This document shows, one piece after another, positions 1 through 6,952 of a DNA stretch of 16,126 bases (within the stretch, counting starts at the first letter, position 1; each line of letters begins with the position of its first letter). The stretch spans positions 1 through 16,126 of the forward strand of contig JAVHQT010000038.1 of the NCBI GenBank assembly GCA_036171275.1, read 5' to 3'. The notes beneath the pieces were generated by a model. The model ran no database searches and was not told the origin of the DNA. It worked only from the letters and a program-made list of their open reading frames with translations. Source of the stretch: PALSA-1006 sp036171275. Lineage in GTDB: Bacteria; Pseudomonadota; Gammaproteobacteria; Burkholderiales; Gallionellaceae. Position numbers and translations under genes: made by a program.

Positions 1-52
1 TACCGGCCTGTCACGCCGGGGGTCGCGGGTTCGAGTCCCGTCCACTCCGCCA
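1..52 (+). tRNA. tRNA-Asp (GUC anticodon), 5' part cut off by the window edge
   Basis: This is the 3' part of a tRNA gene. The anticodon arm is CCGGC (3-7), loop CTGTCAC with anticodon GTC at 10-12, and GCCGG (15-19). The T arm contains GGTTCGAGTC, and the acceptor 3' strand CCACTCC is followed by discriminator G49 and an encoded CCA at 50-52. The sequence is very close to enterobacterial tRNA-Asp(GUC). The D arm and the 5' acceptor strand lie outside the window. A terminator follows 15 bases later. Confidence 0.95.
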
Positions 53-66
53 ATAACCCTTTAATT

Positions 67-91
67 ACGCCACCTTAGTGGCGTTTTTTTT
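67..91 (+). terminator. Rho-independent terminator of the tRNA-Asp transcript
   Basis: A perfect 6-bp stem CGCCAC/GTGGCG (68-73 and 78-83) with loop CTTA is followed by eight T residues. It lies 15 bases after the tRNA CCA end and is correctly oriented to end that transcript. Confidence 0.9.
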
Positions 92-219
92 ACCCATACT
101 TTCCGTTCTTTTCTAGGATACGAAGCGGCAAGCAATTGCTACTTAAGTCGTACGTGTGATCGGATTGCCCGTGTATTTCAACATGCGTTTGCGACTTTTT
201 AGTTGATGGCAGTCAAATA

Positions 220-252
220 AAAAGACCGCCTCGAAAATCGAAGCGGTCTTTT
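220..252 (-). terminator. Rho-independent terminator downstream of tolC, possibly bidirectional
   Basis: The arms AAAAGACCGC (220-229) and GCGGTCTTTT (243-252) form a 10-bp stem. A further TCGA/TCGA pair sits inside it around an AAA loop. Read on the minus strand the hairpin is followed by TTTTTATTT, which makes a good terminator about 100 bases beyond the tolC stop. The T-run on the plus strand also allows weak termination in that direction. The rest of 92-355 shows no gene. Confidence 0.85.
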
Positions 253-355
253 ACAAAGCGCACCTATTACAAATTTAAAGCTTGTCAATTACCCAATTAA
301 GTTTCTTCCCTGATTGTAAAAAGCCTAAAAGCACGGGGTGCAGCGTCGCTTTTGT

Positions 356-1681
356 TTAATGCAGCGCTTGGTTGACTCGAATTATATCTTCTTCATTTAG
401 GTTGCCTGCTGCTGCTTTTAGCTTTAACTGACTGATTAAATAGGTATATTCGGCTTGGCGTAAGTCTCGACGTGTGGAAAATAGCTGCTGCTGCGCATTG
501 AGTACATCTAAGTTTGTGCGCACACCGACACTTTGCCCAACCTTGCTTGATTCCAATAAACTTTCACTGGATTTTAAGGCTTGCTCTAAGGCTTGCACTT
601 GTGAAATTCCACTCATTACCCCGAGATAAGCCTGACGAGTTTGGACAATCACTGTACGTCGCACATTATCCAGTTCTTTTTTGGCTTTATCGCGTAACGC
701 CTCTGCTTCACGATATTTTGATTGGGTTGCTCCGCCTTGATAAAGCGGGATATTTAACTGTAAGCCGATGTTTTTTTGCTGGGTGTCGGCAGCACCGTAA
801 CTGGTCCCGGTAAAAGTGCCGCCATTCGCTGAGTTATAGGAAAAATTGGCGACTAAATCCAAGGTAGGCATATGGCCATCAAAGGCTCGGCTAAGTTCTT
901 TCTCCGCCAATTGCATAGACGCTTCGGCGATTAAAATCTGAGCATTATGCTGTTGCGCATTTTGCAGCCAGCTTTCAACGTCGGTTGGCAAGGGTTGAGT
1001 CATTTTGAAGTTTTTGCCCAAGGGGGTCAGAATGCCAGGCGAAACGTTGATTATTTGCTGCAAGGCTTGTCGAGAGACTTCTAAATTATTTTGGGCACTT
1101 ATTTCTTGTGCGGCGACTAAGTCAAAGCGCGCCTGCGCTTCGTAGGTGTCGGTAATTGTGGACGTACCAACTTCAAAATTGCGCTTAACTTGTTGTAATT
1201 GTTCAGTTATTGCTAATTTTTGTGCGGAAATTAGCTGAACCGTATCTTCTGCAATTAGGACATCAAAATACCGTTGTGCGACGCGCAAAATTAAATCGTT
1301 TTCGGCTAATTTATATTGTGCATCTGAGATGGCTACTTGCAACTCTGCTTCTGAATACAGCAACCAATTTTGATGACGATAAAGGGGTTGCGACAAACTG
1401 ATCCCGAATCCCGAATTGTTATATTGTAACGTCCGCGAGCCACCGCTGTATTGGGTGTTGAAATCGTTATACGTCGTGTTTGCCGTTAAGTTTACGTTCG
1501 GTAACAGCAAGGCTAAACCTTGCGAAGACTTTTCGGCGCCTGCACGTAGCGATGCCTGTGCGGAAGCGAGTAGCGGGTCTTGAGTCGTTGCCGCACGGTA
1601 CATTTCCAGCAGATCGGAAGCCAATACTTGACTCGTCATTAAAGAGGCAAGAATCAAAAAAGTTAAACGGGATTGATTCAT
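356..1681 (-). CDS. tolC: TolC-family outer-membrane efflux/secretion channel
   Basis: The 441-residue protein starts with a signal peptide, a hydrophobic core with probable cleavage after SQVLA (about residue 22). The mature part has the duplicated outer-membrane efflux protein layout: a first repeat at about 25-210 and a second at about 235-430, with long Gln/Ala-rich helical segments and recognisable motifs (LSQPLYR, GTSTITD, LNIPLYQGG, VGVRTNLDVLNAQQ). TolC trimers form the outer-membrane duct for tripartite drug efflux pumps and type I secretion. It lies downstream of the PCMT-like gene in the same direction, as in many gammaproteobacteria. A promoter of its own is visible in the 177-base gap and a hairpin terminator follows. 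The Shine-Dalgarno sequence is weak. Which efflux or secretion partners it serves cannot be told from this window. Confidence 0.95.
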   Translation of the reverse strand: MNQSRLTFLILASLMTSQVLASDLLEMYRAATTQDPLLASAQASLRAGAEKSSQGLALLLPNVNLTANTTYNDFNTQYSGGSRTLQYNNSGFGISLSQPLYRHQNWLLYSEAELQVAISDAQYKLAENDLILRVAQRYFDVLIAEDTVQLISAQKLAITEQLQQVKRNFEVGTSTITDTYEAQARFDLVAAQEISAQNNLEVSRQALQQIINVSPGILTPLGKNFKMTQPLPTDVESWLQNAQQHNAQILIAEASMQLAEKELSRAFDGHMPTLDLVANFSYNSANGGTFTGTSYGAADTQQKNIGLQLNIPLYQGGATQSKYREAEALRDKAKKELDNVRRTVIVQTRQAYLGVMSGISQVQALEQALKSSESLLESSKVGQSVGVRTNLDVLNAQQQLFSTRRDLRQAEYTYLISQLKLKAAAGNLNEEDIIRVNQALH

Positions 1682-1704
1682 TTTTTGTTAACCAAATTTT
1701 AAAT

Positions 1705-1720
1705 ATTAGGAATTTCTAAT
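1705..1720. promoter_or_regulatory. Near-perfect palindrome at the tolC transcription start region
   Basis: ATTAGGAATTTCTAAT is a palindrome with one mismatched pair: outer arms ATTAG/CTAAT and centre AATT. It begins in the candidate -10 element of tolC and covers the expected transcription start, so a bound repressor would block initiation. An operator role is inferred only. No regulator family is recognised. Confidence 0.35.
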
Positions 1721-1747
1721 GTTATCTAAAACCATCGGCTATTTCAA
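1719..1747 (-). promoter_or_regulatory. Candidate sigma70 promoter of tolC
   Basis: On the minus strand TTGAAA (1747-1742) is followed after exactly 17 bases by TAACAT (1724-1719). The -35 matches the consensus at 5 of 6 positions and the -10 at 4 of 6. It lies 38 bases upstream of the tolC start codon, so tolC can be transcribed independently of the upstream methyltransferase gene. Confidence 0.5.
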
Positions 1748-1858
1748 GACGGTAGTAGCCTTGGTGAGTCAACAGACGGTGCTTAAATCAAGCGTTTTTC
1801 CTAGTCTAGTCGCAAGGCTTACCACGAACGGAATAAAGCAGGTTATCCTAAACTCAAG

Positions 1859-2500
1859 CTAAAAAACGAATCGTTCCGGCTGCGGAACATTTTCTAGAGG
1901 AGGGATATTGGTTTCAAATAACACTTTGGATTCGAAGCTGTTACTTGTCCGAGTAATAATACAAGCGTGCATTGCTGGCGCATCGCCAATAACAGCAAAT
2001 AAACGCCCGCCTGTTTTTAACTGATTGAGTAATTTTGTAGGAGGAAGCGGTACCGAGCCACCCAGTAGAATGGCGTCATATTGTGCCTCGCCCCAACCTT
2101 CCGCGCCATCGCCAATGGCGCAACTAACATTGGTGAAATGATTGAGTGTCAATTTATGTTCTGCTTTGGCGCTGAGGGTGGCCACAATTTCAACACTGGT
2201 GACGTGTGCTGACAAGCTGGCAAGTAGGGCGGTGACAAAGCCGCTGCCTGTACCAATTTCAAGTACGGAGTCACTGGCGTGCAGATTCAGGGATTGTACG
2301 GCGCGCGCTTCTAATTTGGGCTCCCACATTCGAATGCCTTCCGCTAACGGAATGGCAACATCCATAAAAGCTAAGGCGTGATGTTCTGCTGGAACAAATT
2401 GTTCGCGTTTTATTTTAATCAATAAATCCAAGACGTTAGTGTCAAGTACGTCCCAAGGGCGAATTTGTTGTTCCACCATATTGAAGCGAGTTTGTTCCAT
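1859..2500 (-). CDS. PCMT-like SAM-dependent methyltransferase (tolC-associated branch)
   Basis: The 213-residue protein resembles the protein-L-isoaspartate O-methyltransferase family. It has an N-terminal MVEQQIRPWDVLD motif (8-20), the class I SAM-binding loop EIGTGSG (81-87), an acidic strand-2 end (SVEIV), and the C-terminal PQPERFVF typical of the tolC-linked branch. Genuine PCMT enzymes carry an SQP-type substrate motif. Here the equivalent place reads MWEPK (58-62), so isoaspartate repair activity is doubtful, although SAM binding looks intact. The start codon follows an AAGGGGAC ribosome-binding site. A good promoter lies about 45 bases upstream. Databases usually call this group 'protein-L-isoaspartate O-methyltransferase'; that function should not be assumed. 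Confidence 0.85.
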   Translation of the reverse strand: MEQTRFNMVEQQIRPWDVLDTNVLDLLIKIKREQFVPAEHHALAFMDVAIPLAEGIRMWEPKLEARAVQSLNLHASDSVLEIGTGSGFVTALLASLSAHVTSVEIVATLSAKAEHKLTLNHFTNVSCAIGDGAEGWGEAQYDAILLGGSVPLPPTKLLNQLKTGGRLFAVIGDAPAMHACIITRTSNSFESKVLFETNIPPLENVPQPERFVF

Positions 2501-2543
2501 GTCGTTGTCCCCTTATTTTTTTGAATTATTAAAATTTGCAGCA

Positions 2544-2572
2544 AGTATACCAAGCCTATGTAGCAGTCTCAA
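2544..2572 (-). promoter_or_regulatory. Sigma70-type promoter of the PCMT-like gene
   Basis: TTGAGA (2572-2567) and TATACT (2549-2544) on the minus strand are separated by exactly 17 bases. Both hexamers match the consensus at 4 or more of 6 positions. The start codon at 2500 is about 43 bases downstream. The palindrome at 2574-2616 touches the -35 element. Confidence 0.6.
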
Positions 2573-2573
2573 C

Positions 2574-2616
2574 GCGAAGGAGGGACTGATTTATCCCTTC
2601 AGGGTGAATCCTTCGC
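2574..2616. repeat. Complex palindrome (REP-like or operator) upstream of the pcm-like promoter
   Basis: The outer arms GCGAAGGA (2574-2581) and TCCTTCGC (2609-2616) are a perfect 8-bp inverted repeat. The interior holds two competing inner pairs: AGGGA/TCCCT (2581-2585 with 2594-2598), and CCCT/AGGG (2595-2598 with 2601-2604). Imperfect nested stems of this size resemble dispersed REP-type elements. The position directly against a -35 element also allows an upstream operator. The remaining stretch 2617-2789 holds no gene or clear signal. Confidence 0.45.
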
Positions 2617-2789
2617 CAAGCAAAGAAGAGCCTAATCGAATGACAACTAGATAAATATCAAATAAATCATGCACTTAAAATCCAGTATGGATAGAGTGCT
2701 CCTTGATTTTTCTAAGGGCTCAAAATGCGCGGTCGGTTTAATCAGAGCTTCCCTACATAAATTGACTGTGTGGTCACTGTTAAGGGGGC

Positions 2790-3944
2790 TTATTCCGCTG
2801 TTTTTTGCCGAGGGCGTTTTCCAACCTTAACCGACATGGTTAATTTTTCTTGGTTACGTATAATCTCAAGTGAAACGTGTTTTCCGGGTGGCAAGCCAGA
2901 AATTGTATCTAGCATGACGCTGGAATCGAATAATTTTTGTCCGGCCACAGTCAGTAAAATGTCGCCCGCCTTGATGCCTGCTTGATCAGCAGGACTATCT
3001 TTAACGATTTCGGCGATCAACACGCCTTGCGTATCTTTCAACTTAAAGGATTCGGCCAATTCAGGGGTAATTTCCTGAACCGCGATGCCAATCCAGCCGC
3101 GTGTCACCGCGCCATTCTGAATAATTTGCTCCATAATACTTTTTGCGATGCTGGCTGGAATTGCAAAACCAATCCCCAGCGAGCCCCCATTGGGTGAGTA
3201 AATCGCACTGTTGATGCCGATTAAGTTGCCATTGGCATCAACTAGTGCGCCGCCTGAATTGCCAGGATTGATGGCTGCATCGGTTTGGATGAAATTTTCA
3301 AAGGTATTTAAACCGAGGTGATTGCGCTTGAGTGCGCTGACAATTCCCATGGTGACGGTTTGTCCGACACCAAATGGATTGCCGATTGCCAGGACAATAT
3401 CGCCGACTTTAGACTGTTCGGCGTGGCCAAAAGTAATGGCGGGCAAATTGTTGGCAAGCTCGATTTTAATCACCGCTAAATCGGTTTCAGGGTCAGAGCC
3501 AATTATCCGTGCTCGCGCTTTTCTGCCATCAGATAAAGCCACTTCAATCTGGTCGGCACTTTCTATAACATGATGATTGGTAAGAATATATCCATTAGGG
3601 CTGACAATTACGCCTGATCCTAAGCTGGAACTTTGCTGTGGCTGATTGTCTTCAAATTGATCCCCAAAGAAAAAACGAAACCTTGGATCGTTCATAAACG
3701 GATGGGGTAAGACTTTTACTTGGCTGCTGGTAAATATATTCACCACGGCTGGCATGACTTTTTGCGCAGCTGCACTAAAGCCCACAGAGGGAATCGAGCC
3801 ATTATTGCTGGCATTTTCATACAAAGTGACGATGCCATTTTTGCTAGAAGAAGGTAGCAAGCTGGGTCTTAAGGTTTGAATAACAAACAGCGCGGCGAGA
3901 GCTAAGGTTGTAGCTTGAGCAAACAAGAGCCAGTATTTACGCAT
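2790..3944 (-). CDS. DegS/AlgW-type periplasmic serine protease (HtrA family, one PDZ)
   Basis: I start this at 3944 (MRKYWLLF), which puts an N-terminal membrane anchor at residues 5-24 and gives 384 residues. The reading frame is open further upstream, but that would run back into the divergent Nif3 gene. The trypsin-like domain has all three catalytic residues: H125 in TNHHV, D155 in DPETDLAV, and S230 in NPGNSGG. A single PDZ domain follows (about 285-375). One PDZ plus an anchor is the DegS/AlgW layout, not the two-PDZ DegP/DegQ layout. In that family, misfolded outer-membrane proteins bind the PDZ and activate cleavage of the anti-sigma factor RseA/MucA, releasing sigma E/AlgU. A link to envelope stress and exopolysaccharide control is therefore plausible, but it is inference here. 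Confidence 0.9.
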   Translation of the reverse strand: MRKYWLLFAQATTLALAALFVIQTLRPSLLPSSSKNGIVTLYENASNNGSIPSVGFSAAAQKVMPAVVNIFTSSQVKVLPHPFMNDPRFRFFFGDQFEDNQPQQSSSLGSGVIVSPNGYILTNHHVIESADQIEVALSDGRKARARIIGSDPETDLAVIKIELANNLPAITFGHAEQSKVGDIVLAIGNPFGVGQTVTMGIVSALKRNHLGLNTFENFIQTDAAINPGNSGGALVDANGNLIGINSAIYSPNGGSLGIGFAIPASIAKSIMEQIIQNGAVTRGWIGIAVQEITPELAESFKLKDTQGVLIAEIVKDSPADQAGIKAGDILLTVAGQKLFDSSVMLDTISGLPPGKHVSLEIIRNQEKLTMSVKVGKRPRQKTAE

Positions 3945-3980
3945 GATATGATAGGCAAATCTAAAATTAAGGAAAGTAAA

Positions 3981-4727
3981 ATGCAACTTAATGAGCTGCT
4001 TGATTATATCGGAAGCTTGCTCGATTTTCGCAATTTTCGTGATTACTGTCCGAATGGCTTGCAAATTGAGGGGCGCGGTGAAGTTTACCGTATCGCGACG
4101 GCGGTGAGCGCCTCACTTGCGGTGTTGGAGGCGGCAACAGCGTGGCGGGCAGATGCGATTATTGTCCATCACGGCTACTTTTGGAAAAATGAAGCGCCAG
4201 AAATTATCGGGCTGAAGAAACGTCGGCTGGCGCATTTGTTACGCCATGATGTCAGTTTGCTGGCGTATCACCTGCCCTTGGATGCGCATCCGCTGCTGGG
4301 CAACAATGCACAATTGGCAAAGCAGTTGAATTGGCGGGAAGAAGGACGTTTTGGTGAGCAAAATATCGCCTGTTTCGGTCGGCTGCCGCAGCCAAAAACC
4401 CCAGTTGAATTGGCAGAAAACATCAGCAAACAGTTACGTCGCACGCCGCAAATAATTGGCGATGACACCCGTCCAATTTCCCGAATTGCTTGGTGTAGCG
4501 GTGGGGCGCAAAGCTATTTCGAACAGGCAATTGCGCTTGGTGTCGATGCGTTTATGACCGGAGAAATTTCAGAACCCAGCTACCATTTAGCGCAGGAAAG
4601 CGGAGTACGCTTTATCGCCGCCGGACATCACGCTACCGAACGTTGTGGCGTGCAGGCTTTGGGAGAACATCTGGCGACGCAATTCTCTATAGAACATCAA
4701 TTTTTTGATCAAGAAAACCCTGTGTAA
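3981..4727 (+). CDS. Nif3/YbgI-family dinuclear metal-centre protein
   Basis: I start this at the ATG at 3981, which sits behind AAGGAAA (3969-3975). An earlier in-frame ATG at 3915 lies inside the protease gene. The 248-residue protein shows the family's metal-ligand motifs: IVHHGYFW (His pair), LPLDAH, MTGEISEP, and AGHHATERCG near the end, closing with QFFDQENPV as in YbgI. The family forms toroidal hexamers with two metal ions per subunit. Its biochemical role is not settled; a GTP cyclohydrolase I type 2 label is common in databases but weakly founded. It is divergent from the DegS/AlgW gene across 36 bases, a pairing also seen in pseudomonads. It converges on rlmL with 17 bases between stops and no obvious terminator hairpin. 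Confidence 0.92.
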   Translation: MQLNELLDYIGSLLDFRNFRDYCPNGLQIEGRGEVYRIATAVSASLAVLEAATAWRADAIIVHHGYFWKNEAPEIIGLKKRRLAHLLRHDVSLLAYHLPLDAHPLLGNNAQLAKQLNWREEGRFGEQNIACFGRLPQPKTPVELAENISKQLRRTPQIIGDDTRPISRIAWCSGGAQSYFEQAIALGVDAFMTGEISEPSYHLAQESGVRFIAAGHHATERCGVQALGEHLATQFSIEHQFFDQENPV

Positions 4728-4744
4728 CTATATGATTATATTAA

Positions 4745-5887
4745 CTATTTTCGATTTCCGCCCGCGACCATTTTATATTCAAACAAGCGACATTCAATTG
4801 CGCCGTTAAACAGCGGCGTGCGGCGCGAGACGGATAGTCGGATAAATTTCGGCATCCGTAAATCGGCGGTGAACAAGTAAGCATTCCAGCCGTTAAATTT
4901 CTTTTTCAGCGCATCACCCAATTGCGGATACAACACTTCTAGCTCCGCCAACTCGCCCATGCGTTCGCCATACGGCAAATTAGCCACCATCACGCCGTGT
5001 TCGGCTGGGGCGGAAATTTCTAACACGTTCGCTTGTTTCAGTGTCACCGCTTCCAACAAACCCGCATTTTCCAGATTCAAACGCGCAGATTTCAATTCAT
5101 CACCATATAAATCACTGCCGAAAATCGGCAACGGCTCAACCGGCTTTTGCGCTGCAATCGCTTGTTGGCGCATCTCTTCCCAAGCGGTTTCTTGGCAATT
5201 TTTCATCTTTTCAAAGGCAAAATAACGGTCAATACCGGGCGCAATGTTCAGCCACATTTGCGCGGCTTCGAGCAAAAATGTGCCACTGCCGCACATCGGA
5301 TCCAGCAAGGGTGTGCCGGGTTGCCAACCGGACAGATGCAAAATGCCCGCCGCTAAATTTTCGCGTAAGGGCGCAATATTGGTGTATTGCCGCACGCCGC
5401 GCTTGAAAAGCGCATCGCCGGAGGTGTCCAGATATAAAGTGAAACGCGACTCTTCCAGAAAAGCGTGAATGCGCATATCTGGTTCGTGCGTGTTAACGCT
5501 GGGACGTTCACCACAGAGTTGACGGAACTTATCGCAAATCGCGTCTTTAATTTTTAAGGTGGCGAAATCCAAACTTTTCAACGGACAACGAATCGCCGCC
5601 ATATTCACCCGAATGGTGTGCGTCACGTCAAACCAGTTATTCCAAGGCAAGGCAAACGCGGTGTCGTAAATATCTTGTTCGCTGCGGTAATTTTTCATCG
5701 CCACGCGCCATAACACGCGGCTGGCAATTCGGCTGTGCAAATTGACGCGATAACAGAGCAACCAGTCACCCGAGAAATGCACGCCGCCTTCGGTTGCGCG
5801 AATATCCGTCGCATTTAACGCGCCAAGTTCGGTGCAAAGTGGCGTTTCCAATCCACGCGGACACGGGGCAAAAAAAGCTTCGCTCAT
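4745..5887 (-). CDS. rlmL: 23S rRNA (guanine-N2) methyltransferase, RlmL-type N-terminal module
   Basis: The 380-residue protein matches the N-terminal half of E. coli RlmL/YcbY, which makes m2G2445 in 23S rRNA. A ferredoxin-like/THUMP RNA-binding region covers about 1-155. The methyltransferase domain has LLDPMCGSGTFLLEAA (SAM motif I, about 194-209), GSDLYGDEL (acidic motif II) and ANLPYGER (302-309, motif IV). The E. coli protein is a fusion of about 700 residues with RlmK. Here only the RlmL module is present, as in many non-enteric gammaproteobacteria. Motif IV reads N-L-P-Y where NPPY is usual; N-L-P-Y occurs in other N-methyltransferases such as KsgA, so activity is likely retained. 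Its start codon overlaps the hemJ stop (ATGA). Confidence 0.88.
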   Translation of the reverse strand: MSEAFFAPCPRGLETPLCTELGALNATDIRATEGGVHFSGDWLLCYRVNLHSRIASRVLWRVAMKNYRSEQDIYDTAFALPWNNWFDVTHTIRVNMAAIRCPLKSLDFATLKIKDAICDKFRQLCGERPSVNTHEPDMRIHAFLEESRFTLYLDTSGDALFKRGVRQYTNIAPLRENLAAGILHLSGWQPGTPLLDPMCGSGTFLLEAAQMWLNIAPGIDRYFAFEKMKNCQETAWEEMRQQAIAAQKPVEPLPIFGSDLYGDELKSARLNLENAGLLEAVTLKQANVLEISAPAEHGVMVANLPYGERMGELAELEVLYPQLGDALKKKFNGWNAYLFTADLRMPKFIRLSVSRRTPLFNGAIECRLFEYKMVAGGNRK

Positions 5888-6294
5888 AGCGGTTTTACCG
5901 TCACTAAAATCACCACAATCAACAAAATAATCACGGGGATTTCGTTAAAAAAACGAAACCAAACATGGCTGTGTTTTTCCGTGCCTTGTTTGAAATCGTT
6001 AAGGATTTTGCCGCAATAAAAATGGTAAGCAACCAAGACTAAAACCAAGGTTAATTTAATGTGCAACCACACGCCGGCAAAACCATAGCCTAACCAAAGC
6101 CACAGCCCGGTGAGTAGTGCTAATCCGGCAATCGGTGTGACAAAGCGATATAGTTTGTGCGACATCAGCAGCAAGCGCGAACGCTCTTCTGCGCCCGTCA
6201 CCATCGCCAGATTGACGAAAATTCGCGGCAGATAAAACAGCCCTGCAAACCAACTGGTGACTAAAATAATGTGAAACGCTTTGATCCAGAGCAT
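5884..6294 (-). CDS. hemJ: HemJ, membrane protoporphyrinogen IX oxidase (UPF0093)
   Basis: The 136-residue protein has four hydrophobic membrane segments (about 1-25, 52-72, 78-98 and 117-135). It also has the family signature WIKAFHIILVTSWFAGLFYLP (N-terminal, including conserved His8), the SHKLYRFVTP motif and an FNEIPV segment before the last helix. HemJ converts protoporphyrinogen IX to protoporphyrin IX in the inner membrane, the penultimate step of haem synthesis in bacteria lacking HemG/HemY. The length is typical. A clear AAGGAAG ribosome-binding site lies just before the ATG, and a TATAAT element sits further upstream. It is cotranscribed and overlapping with rlmL. Confidence 0.92.
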   Translation of the reverse strand: MLWIKAFHIILVTSWFAGLFYLPRIFVNLAMVTGAEERSRLLLMSHKLYRFVTPIAGLALLTGLWLWLGYGFAGVWLHIKLTLVLVLVAYHFYCGKILNDFKQGTEKHSHVWFRFFNEIPVIILLIVVILVTVKPL

Positions 6295-6356
6295 AAGACT
6301 TCCTTGTTAAATATTGCAGTGACAACTGCTTAATGACGAGTAAAAAAAGTGAGGCA

Positions 6357-6385
6357 ATTATAGGTGTTGTTTGTTGTTTTGAATG
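6357..6385 (-). promoter_or_regulatory. Candidate promoter of hemJ-rlmL
   Basis: A perfect TATAAT occurs on the minus strand at 6362-6357, 63 bases before the hemJ ATG. The -35 is weak: TTCAAA at 15-base spacing or CATTCA at 17-base spacing. It lies between the DUF2442 stop codon and hemJ, so it would separate the housekeeping pair from the accessory genes upstream. Confidence 0.45.
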
Positions 6386-6386
6386 G

Positions 6387-6638
6387 TTAAGCGTGTTGTG
6401 GACTGCAAGGGCTTGAGTACTCATAGAGTGTTTCGGGGTCAATATCAATATTACCCGGCCATGCCACGGTGCCATTTTCAATAAAAACTGCTTGAAAAAT
6501 AGTCGCTGATTTAAGCTTAACCCACGGTTTTTGATTGATATATTGCTCCATCGCAAAACACCGTCGCTCACCGTTCTCAAACTCTAAATCCAGAGTGAAA
6601 TTGGTTTGAGCTTTTACTGCAATTACGTCCAGTAACAT
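6387..6638 (-). CDS. DUF2442 family small protein
   Basis: The 83-residue protein has the DUF2442 pattern: MLLDVIAVKA at the start, a short strand-rich segment with FENGERR, then the C-terminal block FIENGTVAWPGNIDIDPETLYE. This matches the family's usual 'G.I.WP...DI.P..LY' ending. The function is unknown. Genes of this family are often found directly beside DUF4160 genes, and the pair is suspected of being toxin-antitoxin-like. Here an AGGACAT sequence precedes the ATG, and the remains of a DUF4160 gene end 16 bases upstream. DUF2442 itself looks intact, with no frame damage seen. Confidence 0.8.
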   Translation of the reverse strand: MLLDVIAVKAQTNFTLDLEFENGERRCFAMEQYINQKPWVKLKSATIFQAVFIENGTVAWPGNIDIDPETLYEYSSPCSPQHA

Positions 6639-6654
6639 CGGGGATGTCCTTTTT

Positions 6655-6923
6655 TTACTTCAATGGGTCAATACGAAACGGCTCACTACCTTCTTTAGCA
6701 AGCTCCCAATCGGCAAGCAATTCTTCTCGGTGCAGATCAATCCACACTTGCACCATGTGTAATTAACGAGGAGGTAATTCACCCGCGAGAGGTTCACAAC
6801 ATCAATCGCGATAGATATCTTAAAATTTTGGTAGCGGACGTGAATGTGCGGCAGGTGATGTTTTTCTTGAATCTCAAAAAACATCGAAACAATAATTCCG
6901 TAAAACATACTAATGGTTGGCAC
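6655..6923 (-). pseudogene. Broken DUF4160 family gene (frameshift plus in-frame stop)
   Basis: From a GTG at 6923 behind TGGAGG, the sequence reads VPTISMFYGIIVSMFF and PHIHVRYQNFKISIAID, a good DUF4160 N-terminal half. The expected C-terminal half (GELPPR, then MVQVWIDLHREELLADWEL and EPFRIDPLK) is present but in another frame. The switch is near 6783-6785, consistent with loss of one base. In that second frame a TAA at 6765-6763 interrupts directly after GELPPR, so there are two lesions. In its own frame the 5' half runs on to a non-homologous tail ending at 6660; the homologous frame ends at TAA 6657-6655. The DUF2442 partner just downstream is intact. Confidence 0.8.
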
Positions 6924-6952
6924 GGCGAACCTCCACAATTAACGGGCACGTA

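Noticed and set aside
2617..2789. Possible remnant of a mobile element upstream of the PCMT-like gene
   Set aside because: No coding remains, terminal repeats or target duplications could be identified; apart from the palindrome beside it the region shows only short chance symmetries such as ATCCA-GTA-TGGAT.
4728..4744. Bidirectional terminator between the Nif3 gene and rlmL
   Set aside because: The 17-base gap is A+T-rich and has no G+C stem; only a weak TATA/TATA pairing is possible.
5041..5406. Plus-strand frame of about 120 codons inside rlmL
   Set aside because: It is antisense to a well-supported methyltransferase gene; its composition reflects the opposite strand, and no family is recognised.
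6056..6580. A 174-codon open frame on the minus strand spanning hemJ and DUF2442
   Set aside because: It overlaps two recognisable genes in another frame, has no family resemblance and looks like a shadow of them.
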